Part shown: positions 8,502 to 17,998 of the stretch, piece by piece
Layout: each line of letters opens with the position of its first letter
Numbering within the stretch: position 1 is the first letter of the stretch
Assembly: GCA_934457415.1 (NCBI GenBank)
Contig: CAKSHM010000001.1
Span: 1-64,000, forward strand
Reading direction: 5' to 3'
Length of the DNA stretch: 64,000 nt
Source of the DNA: an uncultured Eubacteriales bacterium
GTDB lineage: Bacteria; Bacillota; Clostridia; Oscillospirales; Acutalibacteraceae
Notes under the pieces: model-generated
Database searches by the model: none
The model's input: only the letters and a program-made list of their open reading frames with translations
Told to the model about the DNA's origin: nothing
Made by a program: the position numbers and the translations under genes

Positions 8502-10214
8502 ATGATTAAAAAAATTATATCTTTAGTTATTTCATGCACGCTCATATTCTCTGTAGTTTGTACAGCTCTTTCTGTATCCGCCGCCTCTCCCGTTAGCTTT
8601 ACAATGGCTGATATTGATAAGGTTTCTAAAGGTAAAAAATTTAAAATTGAAATCAAAGCTTCTCAGGAGGGCGGAGGAAATATAAATGTCGGAGCATTTT
8701 CGTTTTCGCTTAAATATGATACGGAATTGTTAAAATATGTTGAAAATTCATTCGAAAGTAAATATTTCGATATGGTTTCGCTTTACGGCAGAAACGGTAC
8801 TTTAAGCTTTGCTTGGGATTCAACCAAGAATGTCAAGGTTAAGCAGGGAACGGTGTTTTCTCTTGAATTTTCGGCAACCGATAAATATGAAGCGCAGACT
8901 AAAATAATTCTCGAAAAGGGCGAAGTCTACAAAATTGAGGACGGAACCTTTAAGCTGACAAAAATCTTTTCGGGAACAAGCTTTGCTGTTTCAAATATAA
9001 ACCCTGCAGGAGCGGACGCTCAGGTAGAGACAGTTATTAAAAAAATAAACGATCTGCCCGAGCCAACTCCCACCGCTGGTTATAAAACCTTGCTTGACGA
9101 CGCGCTTTCGGCTTATGAAAGGCTCAGCTATTCTCAGAAGCAGAGTGTAACAAACTATGACGAGCTTGTAAAGAAATATAACGATTATATGGCGATGTCC
9201 GAAATCAAATCCGACCCTCAGGCCGAAGAATGGAGAAATAAGTACAGCGACATATTATCTCTAAACAGCTTTACTGTAACTTTTGAGCATAATGACAGAA
9301 TAGATCAGGCGCTCGCTGAATGGGAGTCGGACGGCTTTTCAATCGAAGCGAGACTTGAAACCACAAATGACAGACTGTTCCTTAAAAGCCTGAAGGAAAT
9401 CATTAAAAAGAGATATGAAGAAGAGCTTGCGGAGCAGGAGAGAGAAAGGCTTAATCAAAGAGCGCATGAAATTGTAAACGAATTTATGGACGAATGGAAA
9501 AACTTCATCGGCTTAAAGGAAGAAAATGTTGTCGCCGCACTTTATGAGCCGCTAAAAAAATTCGATGACGCTATTGAATCCTTAAAAAGATTCGGAGCGG
9601 TAGAGCCTGAATACAAGCTTGCTTATAACCTTGTTGTGGCAGACGGAATAAAGGCTCACGCCCAAAAGCTTCTTGAAATCGCTTTAAAGGAATATCTTAA
9701 GGAAAATCCGGTTGATAAAGAGTATATCTTAAAGGCAGAGGATTTCAAGAGCAAATTCTCTTATGTCCTTTCGCTGACGCCCGATGATCTCACTTATGTC
9801 GATATCGCGGATATCAATACAGCCTATATCGCTTACAGCTTCTTAGACAGCAAGACAAAAACCTATCTTAAAAAGGAAATTGCTTTGCTTGAAGAGCTCA
9901 TTGCAAAAGCCGATACATTATCGCCTGCTGATGATTCGGATTTTGATTTTAATATAGATACAGATTCTGATAATTCTGATAAAAGCGGCGATAAGGAAAC
10001 AGAAATCGTCGAGCTTGTAAAAAGAGTTCCGGATAACGGTACATACAGTATCGACTTTATTTCGAGAGGAACAAGCAAGTTTATATGGTTCTTTGCAATC
10101 ATTGATGCTCTTTCGCTTGTCCTTCTAGGTGCCGCGACTCTCATAACTCTGATTTTCAGAAAAAAATATTACGAATTCGAGCAAAAAGGAGGCATAAACT
10201 ATGACAAAAATTAA
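8502..10214 (+). CDS. Membrane-anchored cohesin-domain protein
   Basis: A signal peptide (1-27) is followed by a cohesin-like beta-sandwich at about residues 30-165, with the family pattern VGAFSFSLKYDTELLKYVEN and closing FSLEFSAT strand. Residues 170-515 are largely helical and charged, with FIVAR-like or coiled-coil spacer character. One transmembrane helix (about 530-556) and a Lys-rich tail place the C-terminus in the membrane. Cohesins bind dockerins; the only dockerin in the window is on the 1919-residue protein two genes downstream, so this could tether that protein to the cell. It overlaps the next gene by 14 bases. No enzyme motif is visible. Cohesin assignment is from fold pattern only. 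Confidence 0.75.
   Translation: MIKKIISLVISCTLIFSVVCTALSVSAASPVSFTMADIDKVSKGKKFKIEIKASQEGGGNINVGAFSFSLKYDTELLKYVENSFESKYFDMVSLYGRNGTLSFAWDSTKNVKVKQGTVFSLEFSATDKYEAQTKIILEKGEVYKIEDGTFKLTKIFSGTSFAVSNINPAGADAQVETVIKKINDLPEPTPTAGYKTLLDDALSAYERLSYSQKQSVTNYDELVKKYNDYMAMSEIKSDPQAEEWRNKYSDILSLNSFTVTFEHNDRIDQALAEWESDGFSIEARLETTNDRLFLKSLKEIIKKRYEEELAEQERERLNQRAHEIVNEFMDEWKNFIGLKEENVVAALYEPLKKFDDAIESLKRFGAVEPEYKLAYNLVVADGIKAHAQKLLEIALKEYLKENPVDKEYILKAEDFKSKFSYVLSLTPDDLTYVDIADINTAYIAYSFLDSKTKTYLKKEIALLEELIAKADTLSPADDSDFDFNIDTDSDNSDKSGDKETEIVELVKRVPDNGTYSIDFISRGTSKFIWFFAIIDALSLVLLGAATLITLIFRKKYYEFEQKGGINYDKN
8589..8996 (+). other. Cohesin-like domain (within the 570-aa protein)
   Basis: Residues about 30-165. 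A hydrophobic/Gly pattern of about nine strands with the SLKYD..LL motif is typical of cohesins and related scaffold modules. Confidence 0.65.
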
Positions 10215-12024
10215 AAAGCCGCTAAGTATTGTTATTGCCGCCATTTTGGTTGTAACAGCAGCGGTATTTTCGGGAATGCTTTCTACTAAAGCGGCTGATA
10301 TTGATGAAGAAAATCCCGAGCTTGAGTTTATAAATATCGATTCTGACGCTGAGGCTGAAATTTCGGGCTATCCGCTTTATACCGCAGACGGAAACTTAGA
10401 GCAGTCAAACGGGAAGTATACTATAAATACAAATTCCTATGTTCCTTATACCTACAGAGACGATATAAGCTATGCTTATAAAACCTATAATGTTTCAAAT
10501 GAAAAAACCGATACTATAACATACGAGGTAACACTTCATAGCTTAAAGGCAACCTCTGGCGAGATTAACAGTAACGCGCATGCAGGAATTATGTTTCGCT
10601 CGGGACTTAATAATAACAGTGCGGAAATAAATATCCATTTAAGACCCGGACCTGACGGTGTTGTTGCGCTTTACAGACCTCTTGACGGCGAAACAACCTC
10701 TCACCGCTATGCAGGAACATCCGTTGCGCTTCCTGCCGTTTTCAGAATGACTAAAACCGGTACAAGCGTTAAAATGGAATTCAAGGGCGCGGATATGCAG
10801 AAGTTTTCAACATTTGCGGTTTCAAGTTTCCCGTTTTCCGCAAAGGGTCCACTCTATGCGGGTATATTTGCCTGTGCAGCAGCTCCTAACAGCTGGGTTG
10901 CGGCTCAGTTCTCGGATATAAAGGTAACAGGAAAGGGAACTTATTCGGGTGGAGGTTCTTCATCCGGCTCTTCGAGTGATTCTTCTTCAACACCTTCTCA
11001 TGATTTGGAAGAGGATATAATCCCGAATGACCCGACAACCGTTCTATATGAGACATTTTCAAGATCAAGCGTAAAAGACGGCAAAACAGTCGTCGGTGGC
11101 TATAGTTGGAAATGTGAGGATGACGGCGGAAAAATCCTTACCGATTTTAATAATGGCTATTTATACCGCGACTTTTTAAATAATAAAACCATGTATATCG
11201 GTGATGAAAAATGGTCCGATTATAAATTAAGCGCCGATATAATACTGTCGGATGAAAACAACCTTGATTATAATACTACTCAGTCAACCTTCCGCTTGGG
11301 CGCACGCTGTGTAAGAAACGATTTTTACGGCGTTTCAGGATATTTCGCAACCGTAAAGAATATTTCCGCGGGTCAGGTGCTCGCTCTTTATAAGAGAACG
11401 AATACTACCGAAAAAAGCAATGTCGACGGTGTGCTTATAGATAAAAAGGTTCTAGGCAGTGTTTACGGCGACGGTAAATGGCATAATGTCGCAATCCGAG
11501 TTTTTGATAACAGTATTAAGCTTTATTGGGATAATCAGCTTATTATTGATTACCTTGACGACGGTAATTCCTACGGTACTGTAATCGGCAAAGATGTCTG
11601 CTCTCAGGGAGCGATAGCCATTTCTACCGATAACTGCTATGTTTCTGTCGATAATATTAAGGTAAACGCTATCCGTGATGAAATAAACGGCAGCTTTGAT
11701 AACTATATCGGCAGTATGTGGAACGATAAGGTTCCCGAAAGCATTTTAAAGCAGGTTAAAACAGGCGTTTCCTATGCAGGACTTCCTGCTCCTACCGCTC
11801 CTAAGGTCTATTCGTCCACCGAAACCACAATAACCCTTGTTGATGACGGATATTACGATTATATGATGACCTACAGCGTAGGCACCCCGAATGAAACAAA
11901 AACCGAATGGCAGGACAGCCCGACATTTACGGTTGACAGGTTAAACTTCCAGTATAATTTCTACCGCAGATGCAAAATTACAGGTCAGGTAAGTCCTATC
12001 CTCAGGTATATCCATAGAAAGTGA
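10201..12024 (+). CDS. Secreted two-module beta-sandwich protein
   Basis: A signal peptide (about 1-32) is followed by a first lectin/concanavalin-like beta-sandwich (about 40-245). A Gly/Ser-rich linker (about 250-270) and a second module (about 275-490) follow. The second module has WSDYKLSADIILSDE and GKWHNVAIRVFDNSIKLYWD, the pattern of LamG or 3-keto-glycoside-hydrolase-like (DUF1080) folds. A smaller Fn3-like tail closes the protein. No membrane anchor, dockerin or catalytic residues are evident, so glycan binding is more likely than hydrolysis. The start follows an excellent AAAGGAGG and overlaps the cohesin gene, which suggests translational coupling. It is probably part of the same surface assembly. 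Confidence 0.72.
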   Translation: MTKIKKPLSIVIAAILVVTAAVFSGMLSTKAADIDEENPELEFINIDSDAEAEISGYPLYTADGNLEQSNGKYTINTNSYVPYTYRDDISYAYKTYNVSNEKTDTITYEVTLHSLKATSGEINSNAHAGIMFRSGLNNNSAEINIHLRPGPDGVVALYRPLDGETTSHRYAGTSVALPAVFRMTKTGTSVKMEFKGADMQKFSTFAVSSFPFSAKGPLYAGIFACAAAPNSWVAAQFSDIKVTGKGTYSGGGSSSGSSSDSSSTPSHDLEEDIIPNDPTTVLYETFSRSSVKDGKTVVGGYSWKCEDDGGKILTDFNNGYLYRDFLNNKTMYIGDEKWSDYKLSADIILSDENNLDYNTTQSTFRLGARCVRNDFYGVSGYFATVKNISAGQVLALYKRTNTTEKSNVDGVLIDKKVLGSVYGDGKWHNVAIRVFDNSIKLYWDNQLIIDYLDDGNSYGTVIGKDVCSQGAIAISTDNCYVSVDNIKVNAIRDEINGSFDNYIGSMWNDKVPESILKQVKTGVSYAGLPAPTAPKVYSSTETTITLVDDGYYDYMMTYSVGTPNETKTEWQDSPTFTVDRLNFQYNFYRRCKITGQVSPILRYIHRK

Positions 12025-12039
12025 AAAGGAGGTATATAA

Positions 12040-15000
12040 ATGAAAAAAAGATTAACTGCTGTTTTATCATTTGTGCTGGCTTCGGTTATGCTCGCGGCAG
12101 GCTGCTTTGTTTCGGGACTTAATATCAATGCCGCAAGCGGACTTGATGTTGCCGTCACCGAAAACTTTGCAGGCGGCAGGATAAATAATCCCGATTATAT
12201 AACCTATAGCTCTTTTCATAAGGACAGAAAGACCGTTGCTCCGACCTTTAAGGAAAATAACGGTAAGTATTCCTTAAAAACCGCATCATATACCGCTTGG
12301 CCGGATTATCTTAAGGCTGATATGCGAAATAATCAGTTAGCTTATGCTCAGGGTAAGATAACTGTTACAGCCGATCAGCAGCAATGGGGTATTACCTTTA
12401 AAAAGGACTCCTCAGATAATTATCACTTTTTAACTCTCTGGCACTATGAGCAAAATAAAATGCGCTTTGCCTATGTCAGCAATCTTAAGGATAATTGCTC
12501 CGATAAAAGAGACTGGCAGCAAAATCAGAAGCGCAGTACGGGTAACTGCCTTGTAGACGACGGCGGAACTCCTCCTACAAACAGCGCTTTAAAGCTCGGT
12601 CTTACATATAGCTTTAAAATAGAATATAACTATTCTTCTAACAGTATTGATTTCACCTTCTGGTCTGATGAGTATAAGTGGTCCTTCACTCATACCGAGG
12701 AGCTTTCTGTTTCCGATACTCCTGTTTGTATGTTTACATCTTATGCTCAAAGCTCGCCCTCTTATATTGAGGAGCTGACCTTGAAATACGGTGTGGATAA
12801 TACTCCGAGTCAGCCTTCCGACCCATCCTTTGACCCTGATGAGGACGCGGCGGTACAGCCGGTAGTTCAAGAAAATTTCGAAGGCAATAAAATCACTCAG
12901 ACAGATTATGTTGTTTACGGAACATTTCTTTCAAACCCCGTAAGCCAGCCTAAGCCGAGCTTTAAGAATAATACCTTAAAGGCTAAATCCGATAATAATA
13001 AGTTTGAATACCTTAAGGTCGGAATGAAGGGCAACAGGCTTGAAAAGGTCACCGGTAAGATTTATAAATCCGGAGACTGGAATCAGTGGCGCCTCGTCTT
13101 TAAAAGAGACTCAGAGGGTAACCATTATACGGTAGGTATTGTTATCCCCGAAAGCGATATTCAAATGAGATATTGCTACAGCGATAACACCAAGTATGAA
13201 AAGTCGCCATCGCATAAGGGTATGTTCTGGCAGGCAGGAAAAGGCGCTGTAATTGAAAATAATACAGGTCTTACAAAGAATAAAAGCACTAACATCACTA
13301 ATTGCTGGCTCGATTTTACTATGAGCTATGATTATGATAACAAGGCCGTAACTATTTCTTATTCAAATCCCGATGTCGGCTGGAAATGCTCAAAAACCTA
13401 TAATCTTTCGGACGGCGATGAGCCGGTTTGTATGTTCCTTTCCGCGGCAGGCTCAAATGAAGCATATTTAAAAGAGCTTACCATGCACTACGGAAAAAAC
13501 AATGTCGAAAGATTTGAAGAGGCTGTAAACAGCTTCCCCGAGATTCCAGATAAAACTACTCCCGAGAATGCGCAGGCACTTATTGCTCAATATAAATTCG
13601 TTCTTGAAAACTATAATAAGCTTTCATCTACAGAGAAAAATAAGGTTTCGGTATCTGTAATAAATAAATTCAAGCAGATTAAAACCGACATTCAGACTTT
13701 AATAAATAATATGAATGCCGATTCCGATATTACAAACGGCGACCTTATTACTTTCGAGTATGACGATACGAATATGCTTGATTTCCTGAATTCTCCGGCG
13801 GACGCGTCCTACAGCGTTCAGAATAACCCCTTAAAGGACGGCATAAATCAGAGCAATCAGGTTTTGGAGCTTAGCCGAAAGGAATCCCTTGCGGTCTTAG
13901 GTCTCGGCAGTAAATATATTGACGGTGCTTCGGCCCTTAAAAGCTTCAGAACAAAGCTTTATGTTACAACAAAGAATACTCCTGCTGTTATTTATTCCTA
14001 TAACAGTAAAACAGAATGGAATGCAATCGCATTTAAGCTTGATAATACTGGAAAGCTTAAAACGATTTATTACAGAAGTAATTCTACAGGCGGAGTTGAC
14101 GGCTCCGGTGCGATTTCTCAAAGAAATGATGTTTATCCCATAGTAAATCATTCAGTTGATAAATTCGATACGAAAAACGGTATCTGGATAGATGTTGTGG
14201 TAGATTATGATATCGCAAATGTTTCTTTGAGAATAAATACCGAAAGCGGTCTTGTCCGCATAGGTAACGCAAAATATCCTATGTACGGCAGCTATGCTAC
14301 CCGTCCTGCGGTAGCCTCCTTAGGTAAAAATGAAGCCTGCTATTTCGATGATATTTCTTATACCTTTACGGGCGTTACACAGTCGGTTGAAGCTCAGAAC
14401 TTCATGGATAAATATTCAAATGTTTTCCTTTTAAGGGCTTCGACAGTTGCCGATATAGATAAAGCTTATATTGACGGCGCGGTAAATGAGTATAACAGCT
14501 TTTCTAAGGATCTTAAAAATGCCCTTCCGCTCGTAAACGAACAGCTTGCGGAAATTAGCGCCGCTTATTCTAAGAAGCATTCAAATGTCAGCGATAAGGC
14601 TATTGATACCAAGAAATATTGGGACACAAATTCCGCTTATGATGTCAGCGCCGATTTCGAGTCGGATGCGTCTCTCGGAATATTCAACGATAGAGATGAC
14701 TCGGAGTTCAATACCGAGGGAACAATTAAGGGCTACGGCGCGTCTCCCGAAATTGTTTACAGCTCCGCTATGAAAAGCAATGCAGTTTTGCTTAATAAAA
14801 CATATCTCACTCTGAAAAGCTCACTTCTTCCCGTAAAGGGCGTTCATACTAAGGTTGAGTATGATATGTGCTTAAAAGAAGGAGTTGATTTAAGAGTCGG
14901 AGAAAATATTAGATTCTTGGTTTTAAATAATACCGGCTATTCGGCAAGAATCTGGGAGTCAAGATATGAGACAAGCAAATGGGAAAAGCGCGGTCACCTC

Positions 15001-17799
15001 TGGTATACCTATAATAAAAACGCATTTACCGCTCAGTCAATGCTTAATCCTTATGAGCCGATGCATTTTTCGATAACGCTTGATGATTCAAAGGTAAATA
15101 TTATTATCACTCAGGATTATGTTAAGGAACAAGGCAGCGTTGAGCATCTTGAATATTCTTGGAATGAAAACCGTTCAACCGCTAACAGATATTTCGAGTT
15201 TGGTCAGCATGAGCTTGCCTGCTACTATGATAATATTAAAATCACCTATGAAAAAGGCGATTTCGATATCGACGAAAAGAATACAAAATTAAATGTTATG
15301 TATTCGGGCAACACCGTAGTTTCCGCCGGCGATACCGTCACATTAGAGGGTGAGAATATCTATGCGACCGTTAAAAAGGTTGAGGTTCAAAGAGTCGTTG
15401 ATACCTTTGATGTTTCCTCCGCAGGTTTTGTAAACTTTGAAAACTGGAAAAACAGTGCCGTTGCAAATGGGACATATTCTAAAAACCCCGTTTCCTATAC
15501 ATGGAATAATGCAATAGGCAAAGAAGTCACAATTGTTCAGAAAACCGAGGAATCTATTAAATTTACTCTCCCAAATGATATCGGAAACGGAATTTATGCC
15601 GTTAAGCTTTTCGGTTATGACGGCTCCGAGCTTGTAATTTACCTCAATGCTCCGAATCTAGAATACTATGTCGGCGATGAGGGCAAAACCGTGACTGCAG
15701 GCAAAACGCTTCAGGTTGTCGGTAAAAATCTCGCTCCTGAGTATTATGATAACGGCGGAACAGATACAAAGGTTTATCTTAAGAATAAGTCCACAAAGAA
15801 ATTAACCGAACTTGAAATAGAAGAGGTTAAATCGGTTTATTCACTCGTTGCCCGTGTTCCGTCCGACTTCGATAACGGCGATTATGAGTTTTGGCTTTAT
15901 AACGGATACGGCGATTCTTCATGCTGGAGCATTCCGCTTAATGTTAAGGTTGCAGACGATATCCGCTCATCTTGGAAAAAGAAATTTATAAACATTAAGG
16001 ACGCTCCTTATTCAGCAACGGGCGAGCAGTCTCAGGACGCAACTCCGCTTGTAATTCAGGCAATCGAAGAGCTTTATCAGGCGGGCGGCGGAACGCTTTA
16101 TCTGCCCGAGGGTGTTTACAGACTTACTCAGCAGATTGTAATACCTGAAAATATTATTATCACCGGCGAATCCGAGGAAAAAACAAATATTTTCTATACG
16201 AGCTATCGCTGGCAGTATAACGAATTGCCCGACTTCCTTATAAAGGTGACCTCGAACGTTGAAATTTCGAATATCACTTTCTACGGAAAAAGAGTAAGCG
16301 GATTTATTCAGATAAACTCGCTTAAGGGCGATAAGGCCTCCGCAATTTCGGAGAATATCTATCTTGAGCATGTAAGGGCATTCTTCCAGCCTTATGCAGG
16401 AAACCTTACAAACGGCTCGGATGACGGCTCAAATCTTCTTATTTCCTCTAAGGAGGCAAGACTGCTTGTTCAGTCGGAGTCCGTAAATCAGATTATAACA
16501 AAGAATTCCTTAGAGCTTACGCCTACCGAAAATGTTCAGCTGAAAAGCTGCGACTTAAGGTTCTACGGCCACCAGAACGGTATCTTCCTTGAATACTATA
16601 CATGGGCAGGTATGAATAATTATTGGCAAATGGATAATGTCAATATTGATATTTATAATCCGTGGAGTACATTCGGCGTTACAAACAGCGTTGTTTCAAA
16701 TGTAACCAATAATGTAGGAAACTTTACCGTTACAGGCGGAAATGTCTATGTTGACAGTATCGAACTTAAGGATAATACCACGAATAACCGCGAGCTTTCC
16801 GTTGCAGACCTTGGCGGTACCGCGAGCGGCGTCGGTCTTATAAAGATTGACGACCTCAACTATCAGATAACAAGATCCACTGCTTCTTTGAAAACCTTTA
16901 CAGGCACCGTCCTTAATATAACTAAGGGCATGGGAAGAGGACAGAGCAGAAATGTAGTTAAGGTCACCGATAAAGGTAACGGTGTATGGCAGCTTACTAT
17001 TGATTCACCCTTTGTCAATCCTATCAACCGTAACAGCCAGTGGCAGACAAGGTCTCCGAGAAGAACAATTTACTATGTTAACAGTAAGCTTTCAAACGGC
17101 GGCGCGGGATTCGGCTTCTACGGCGGCTTCTGCGATGTTGTCATAGACTCGAATGAGTTCGACCATGTCGGCGGTCAGTATACCACCGGCGATACCTATG
17201 ATGTAAACTGGTTCTACAGCTATGTTAATAATGTAAATAAATATGACCCGTATTTCTTCCATGTCGGAGTAGGTAAGTCTACATGGTACTGCATAGCCTC
17301 TAATACCGGCGCACTCTTAGGATATACCGTCCGCAATAATGATTTCGGCGGTCTTAAATTTCAGATAAATGCTGTCGGCGGCGCTAATGCCTTCAGAGAC
17401 CTTGTAATAGAAAATAATACCTTCGATAATTCGAATAATACGGTGGTATTTAACTTCGGTCAGCAGGTATCTTATATTGACGGTGTTTATATCGGTAAAA
17501 ATTACTTTACAGACCCCGAAAATGCCTATAACGATTTTGTTTATCAGGCTGAAAGAACGGTAAATAATGTCGGTAATAAGAGAATTGTAAGAAACGATGA
17601 AATGAAATCGAGCGGAATAATGGGCGATATTGATTGCGACGGTAAGGTCACAATTAAGGACGCAACACTTCTAAGATTTTATATAATCGGCAAAATCGAG
17701 CTTAATGAGGATCAGCGCTCCCTTGCTGATATGGACTCTGACGGCGAGATCACAATTGCCGATGTTGCAATGATAAGATATAAGGTTTTAAACGGCTGA
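12040..17799 (+). CDS. Giant secreted beta-helix protein with C-terminal dockerin
   Basis: This is a 1919-residue secreted protein. In order: a signal peptide (1-31); two related beta-sandwich modules (about 38-250 and 277-485); a helical FIVAR-like spacer (490-575); two more LamG-like modules (about 578-770 and 860-1080); and two IPT/TIG-like Ig modules (about 1085-1300, with VSAGDTVTLEGENI and VTAGKTLQVVGKNL). A right-handed beta-helix follows (about 1315-1860), opening with DATPLVIQAIEELYQAGGGT and LYLPEGVY, as in pectate-lyase-3/GH55-like proteins. A type I dockerin ends the protein. The helix is the probable catalytic part, but I cannot name its substrate. It may dock on the cohesin protein of the same operon. 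The start follows AAAAGGAGG. Confidence 0.85.
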   Translation: MKKRLTAVLSFVLASVMLAAGCFVSGLNINAASGLDVAVTENFAGGRINNPDYITYSSFHKDRKTVAPTFKENNGKYSLKTASYTAWPDYLKADMRNNQLAYAQGKITVTADQQQWGITFKKDSSDNYHFLTLWHYEQNKMRFAYVSNLKDNCSDKRDWQQNQKRSTGNCLVDDGGTPPTNSALKLGLTYSFKIEYNYSSNSIDFTFWSDEYKWSFTHTEELSVSDTPVCMFTSYAQSSPSYIEELTLKYGVDNTPSQPSDPSFDPDEDAAVQPVVQENFEGNKITQTDYVVYGTFLSNPVSQPKPSFKNNTLKAKSDNNKFEYLKVGMKGNRLEKVTGKIYKSGDWNQWRLVFKRDSEGNHYTVGIVIPESDIQMRYCYSDNTKYEKSPSHKGMFWQAGKGAVIENNTGLTKNKSTNITNCWLDFTMSYDYDNKAVTISYSNPDVGWKCSKTYNLSDGDEPVCMFLSAAGSNEAYLKELTMHYGKNNVERFEEAVNSFPEIPDKTTPENAQALIAQYKFVLENYNKLSSTEKNKVSVSVINKFKQIKTDIQTLINNMNADSDITNGDLITFEYDDTNMLDFLNSPADASYSVQNNPLKDGINQSNQVLELSRKESLAVLGLGSKYIDGASALKSFRTKLYVTTKNTPAVIYSYNSKTEWNAIAFKLDNTGKLKTIYYRSNSTGGVDGSGAISQRNDVYPIVNHSVDKFDTKNGIWIDVVVDYDIANVSLRINTESGLVRIGNAKYPMYGSYATRPAVASLGKNEACYFDDISYTFTGVTQSVEAQNFMDKYSNVFLLRASTVADIDKAYIDGAVNEYNSFSKDLKNALPLVNEQLAEISAAYSKKHSNVSDKAIDTKKYWDTNSAYDVSADFESDASLGIFNDRDDSEFNTEGTIKGYGASPEIVYSSAMKSNAVLLNKTYLTLKSSLLPVKGVHTKVEYDMCLKEGVDLRVGENIRFLVLNNTGYSARIWESRYETSKWEKRGHLWYTYNKNAFTAQSMLNPYEPMHFSITLDDSKVNIIITQDYVKEQGSVEHLEYSWNENRSTANRYFEFGQHELACYYDNIKITYEKGDFDIDEKNTKLNVMYSGNTVVSAGDTVTLEGENIYATVKKVEVQRVVDTFDVSSAGFVNFENWKNSAVANGTYSKNPVSYTWNNAIGKEVTIVQKTEESIKFTLPNDIGNGIYAVKLFGYDGSELVIYLNAPNLEYYVGDEGKTVTAGKTLQVVGKNLAPEYYDNGGTDTKVYLKNKSTKKLTELEIEEVKSVYSLVARVPSDFDNGDYEFWLYNGYGDSSCWSIPLNVKVADDIRSSWKKKFINIKDAPYSATGEQSQDATPLVIQAIEELYQAGGGTLYLPEGVYRLTQQIVIPENIIITGESEEKTNIFYTSYRWQYNELPDFLIKVTSNVEISNITFYGKRVSGFIQINSLKGDKASAISENIYLEHVRAFFQPYAGNLTNGSDDGSNLLISSKEARLLVQSESVNQIITKNSLELTPTENVQLKSCDLRFYGHQNGIFLEYYTWAGMNNYWQMDNVNIDIYNPWSTFGVTNSVVSNVTNNVGNFTVTGGNVYVDSIELKDNTTNNRELSVADLGGTASGVGLIKIDDLNYQITRSTASLKTFTGTVLNITKGMGRGQSRNVVKVTDKGNGVWQLTIDSPFVNPINRNSQWQTRSPRRTIYYVNSKLSNGGAGFGFYGGFCDVVIDSNEFDHVGGQYTTGDTYDVNWFYSYVNNVNKYDPYFFHVGVGKSTWYCIASNTGALLGYTVRNNDFGGLKFQINAVGGANAFRDLVIENNTFDNSNNTVVFNFGQQVSYIDGVYIGKNYFTDPENAYNDFVYQAERTVNNVGNKRIVRNDEMKSSGIMGDIDCDGKVTIKDATLLRFYIIGKIELNEDQRSLADMDSDGEITIADVAMIRYKVLNG
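17623..17796 (+). other. Type I dockerin domain (within the 1919-aa protein)
   Basis: Residues 1862-1919 contain two calcium-loop repeats, GDIDCDGKVTIKDATLL and ADMDSDGEITIADVAMI. Both have the Asp-x-Asp-x-Asp-Gly spacing of dockerin EF-hand loops. Confidence 0.93.
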
Positions 17800-17822
17800 T
17801 ATCATTATATTGTTATTTTAAA

Positions 17823-17856
17823 GCTTGATTTCGGGGCAAAAGCTTCGAAATCAAGC
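17823..17856 (+). terminator. Hairpin after the dockerin gene
   Basis: Perfect 11-base arms (17823-17833 and 17846-17856). No T run follows, so termination may be partial and expression could continue into the next gene. Confidence 0.5.
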
Positions 17857-17893
17857 AAAAAGGCTTATTTAAGGCTAAAATACGTTAAAAATT

Positions 17894-17943
17894 TCCGAAT
17901 TTTTACATAGCCTAAAATCATAATACTGCAAGAAAAATTCGGA
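17894..17943 (+). promoter_or_regulatory. Inverted repeat in front of the 674-aa gene
   Basis: TCCGAATTTTT (17894-17904) and AAAAATTCGGA (17933-17943) are perfect complements 28 bases apart. They lie just upstream of a perfect TATAAT at 17953-17958. The repeat occupies the place where a -35 would be, so it could be an operator or a leader structure. No -35 consensus is seen. Confidence 0.45.
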
Positions 17944-17998
17944 TAGTTTTTATATAATATTCATATAAAAGCTTATTTAAAAAAGGAGTGCATAAAAC

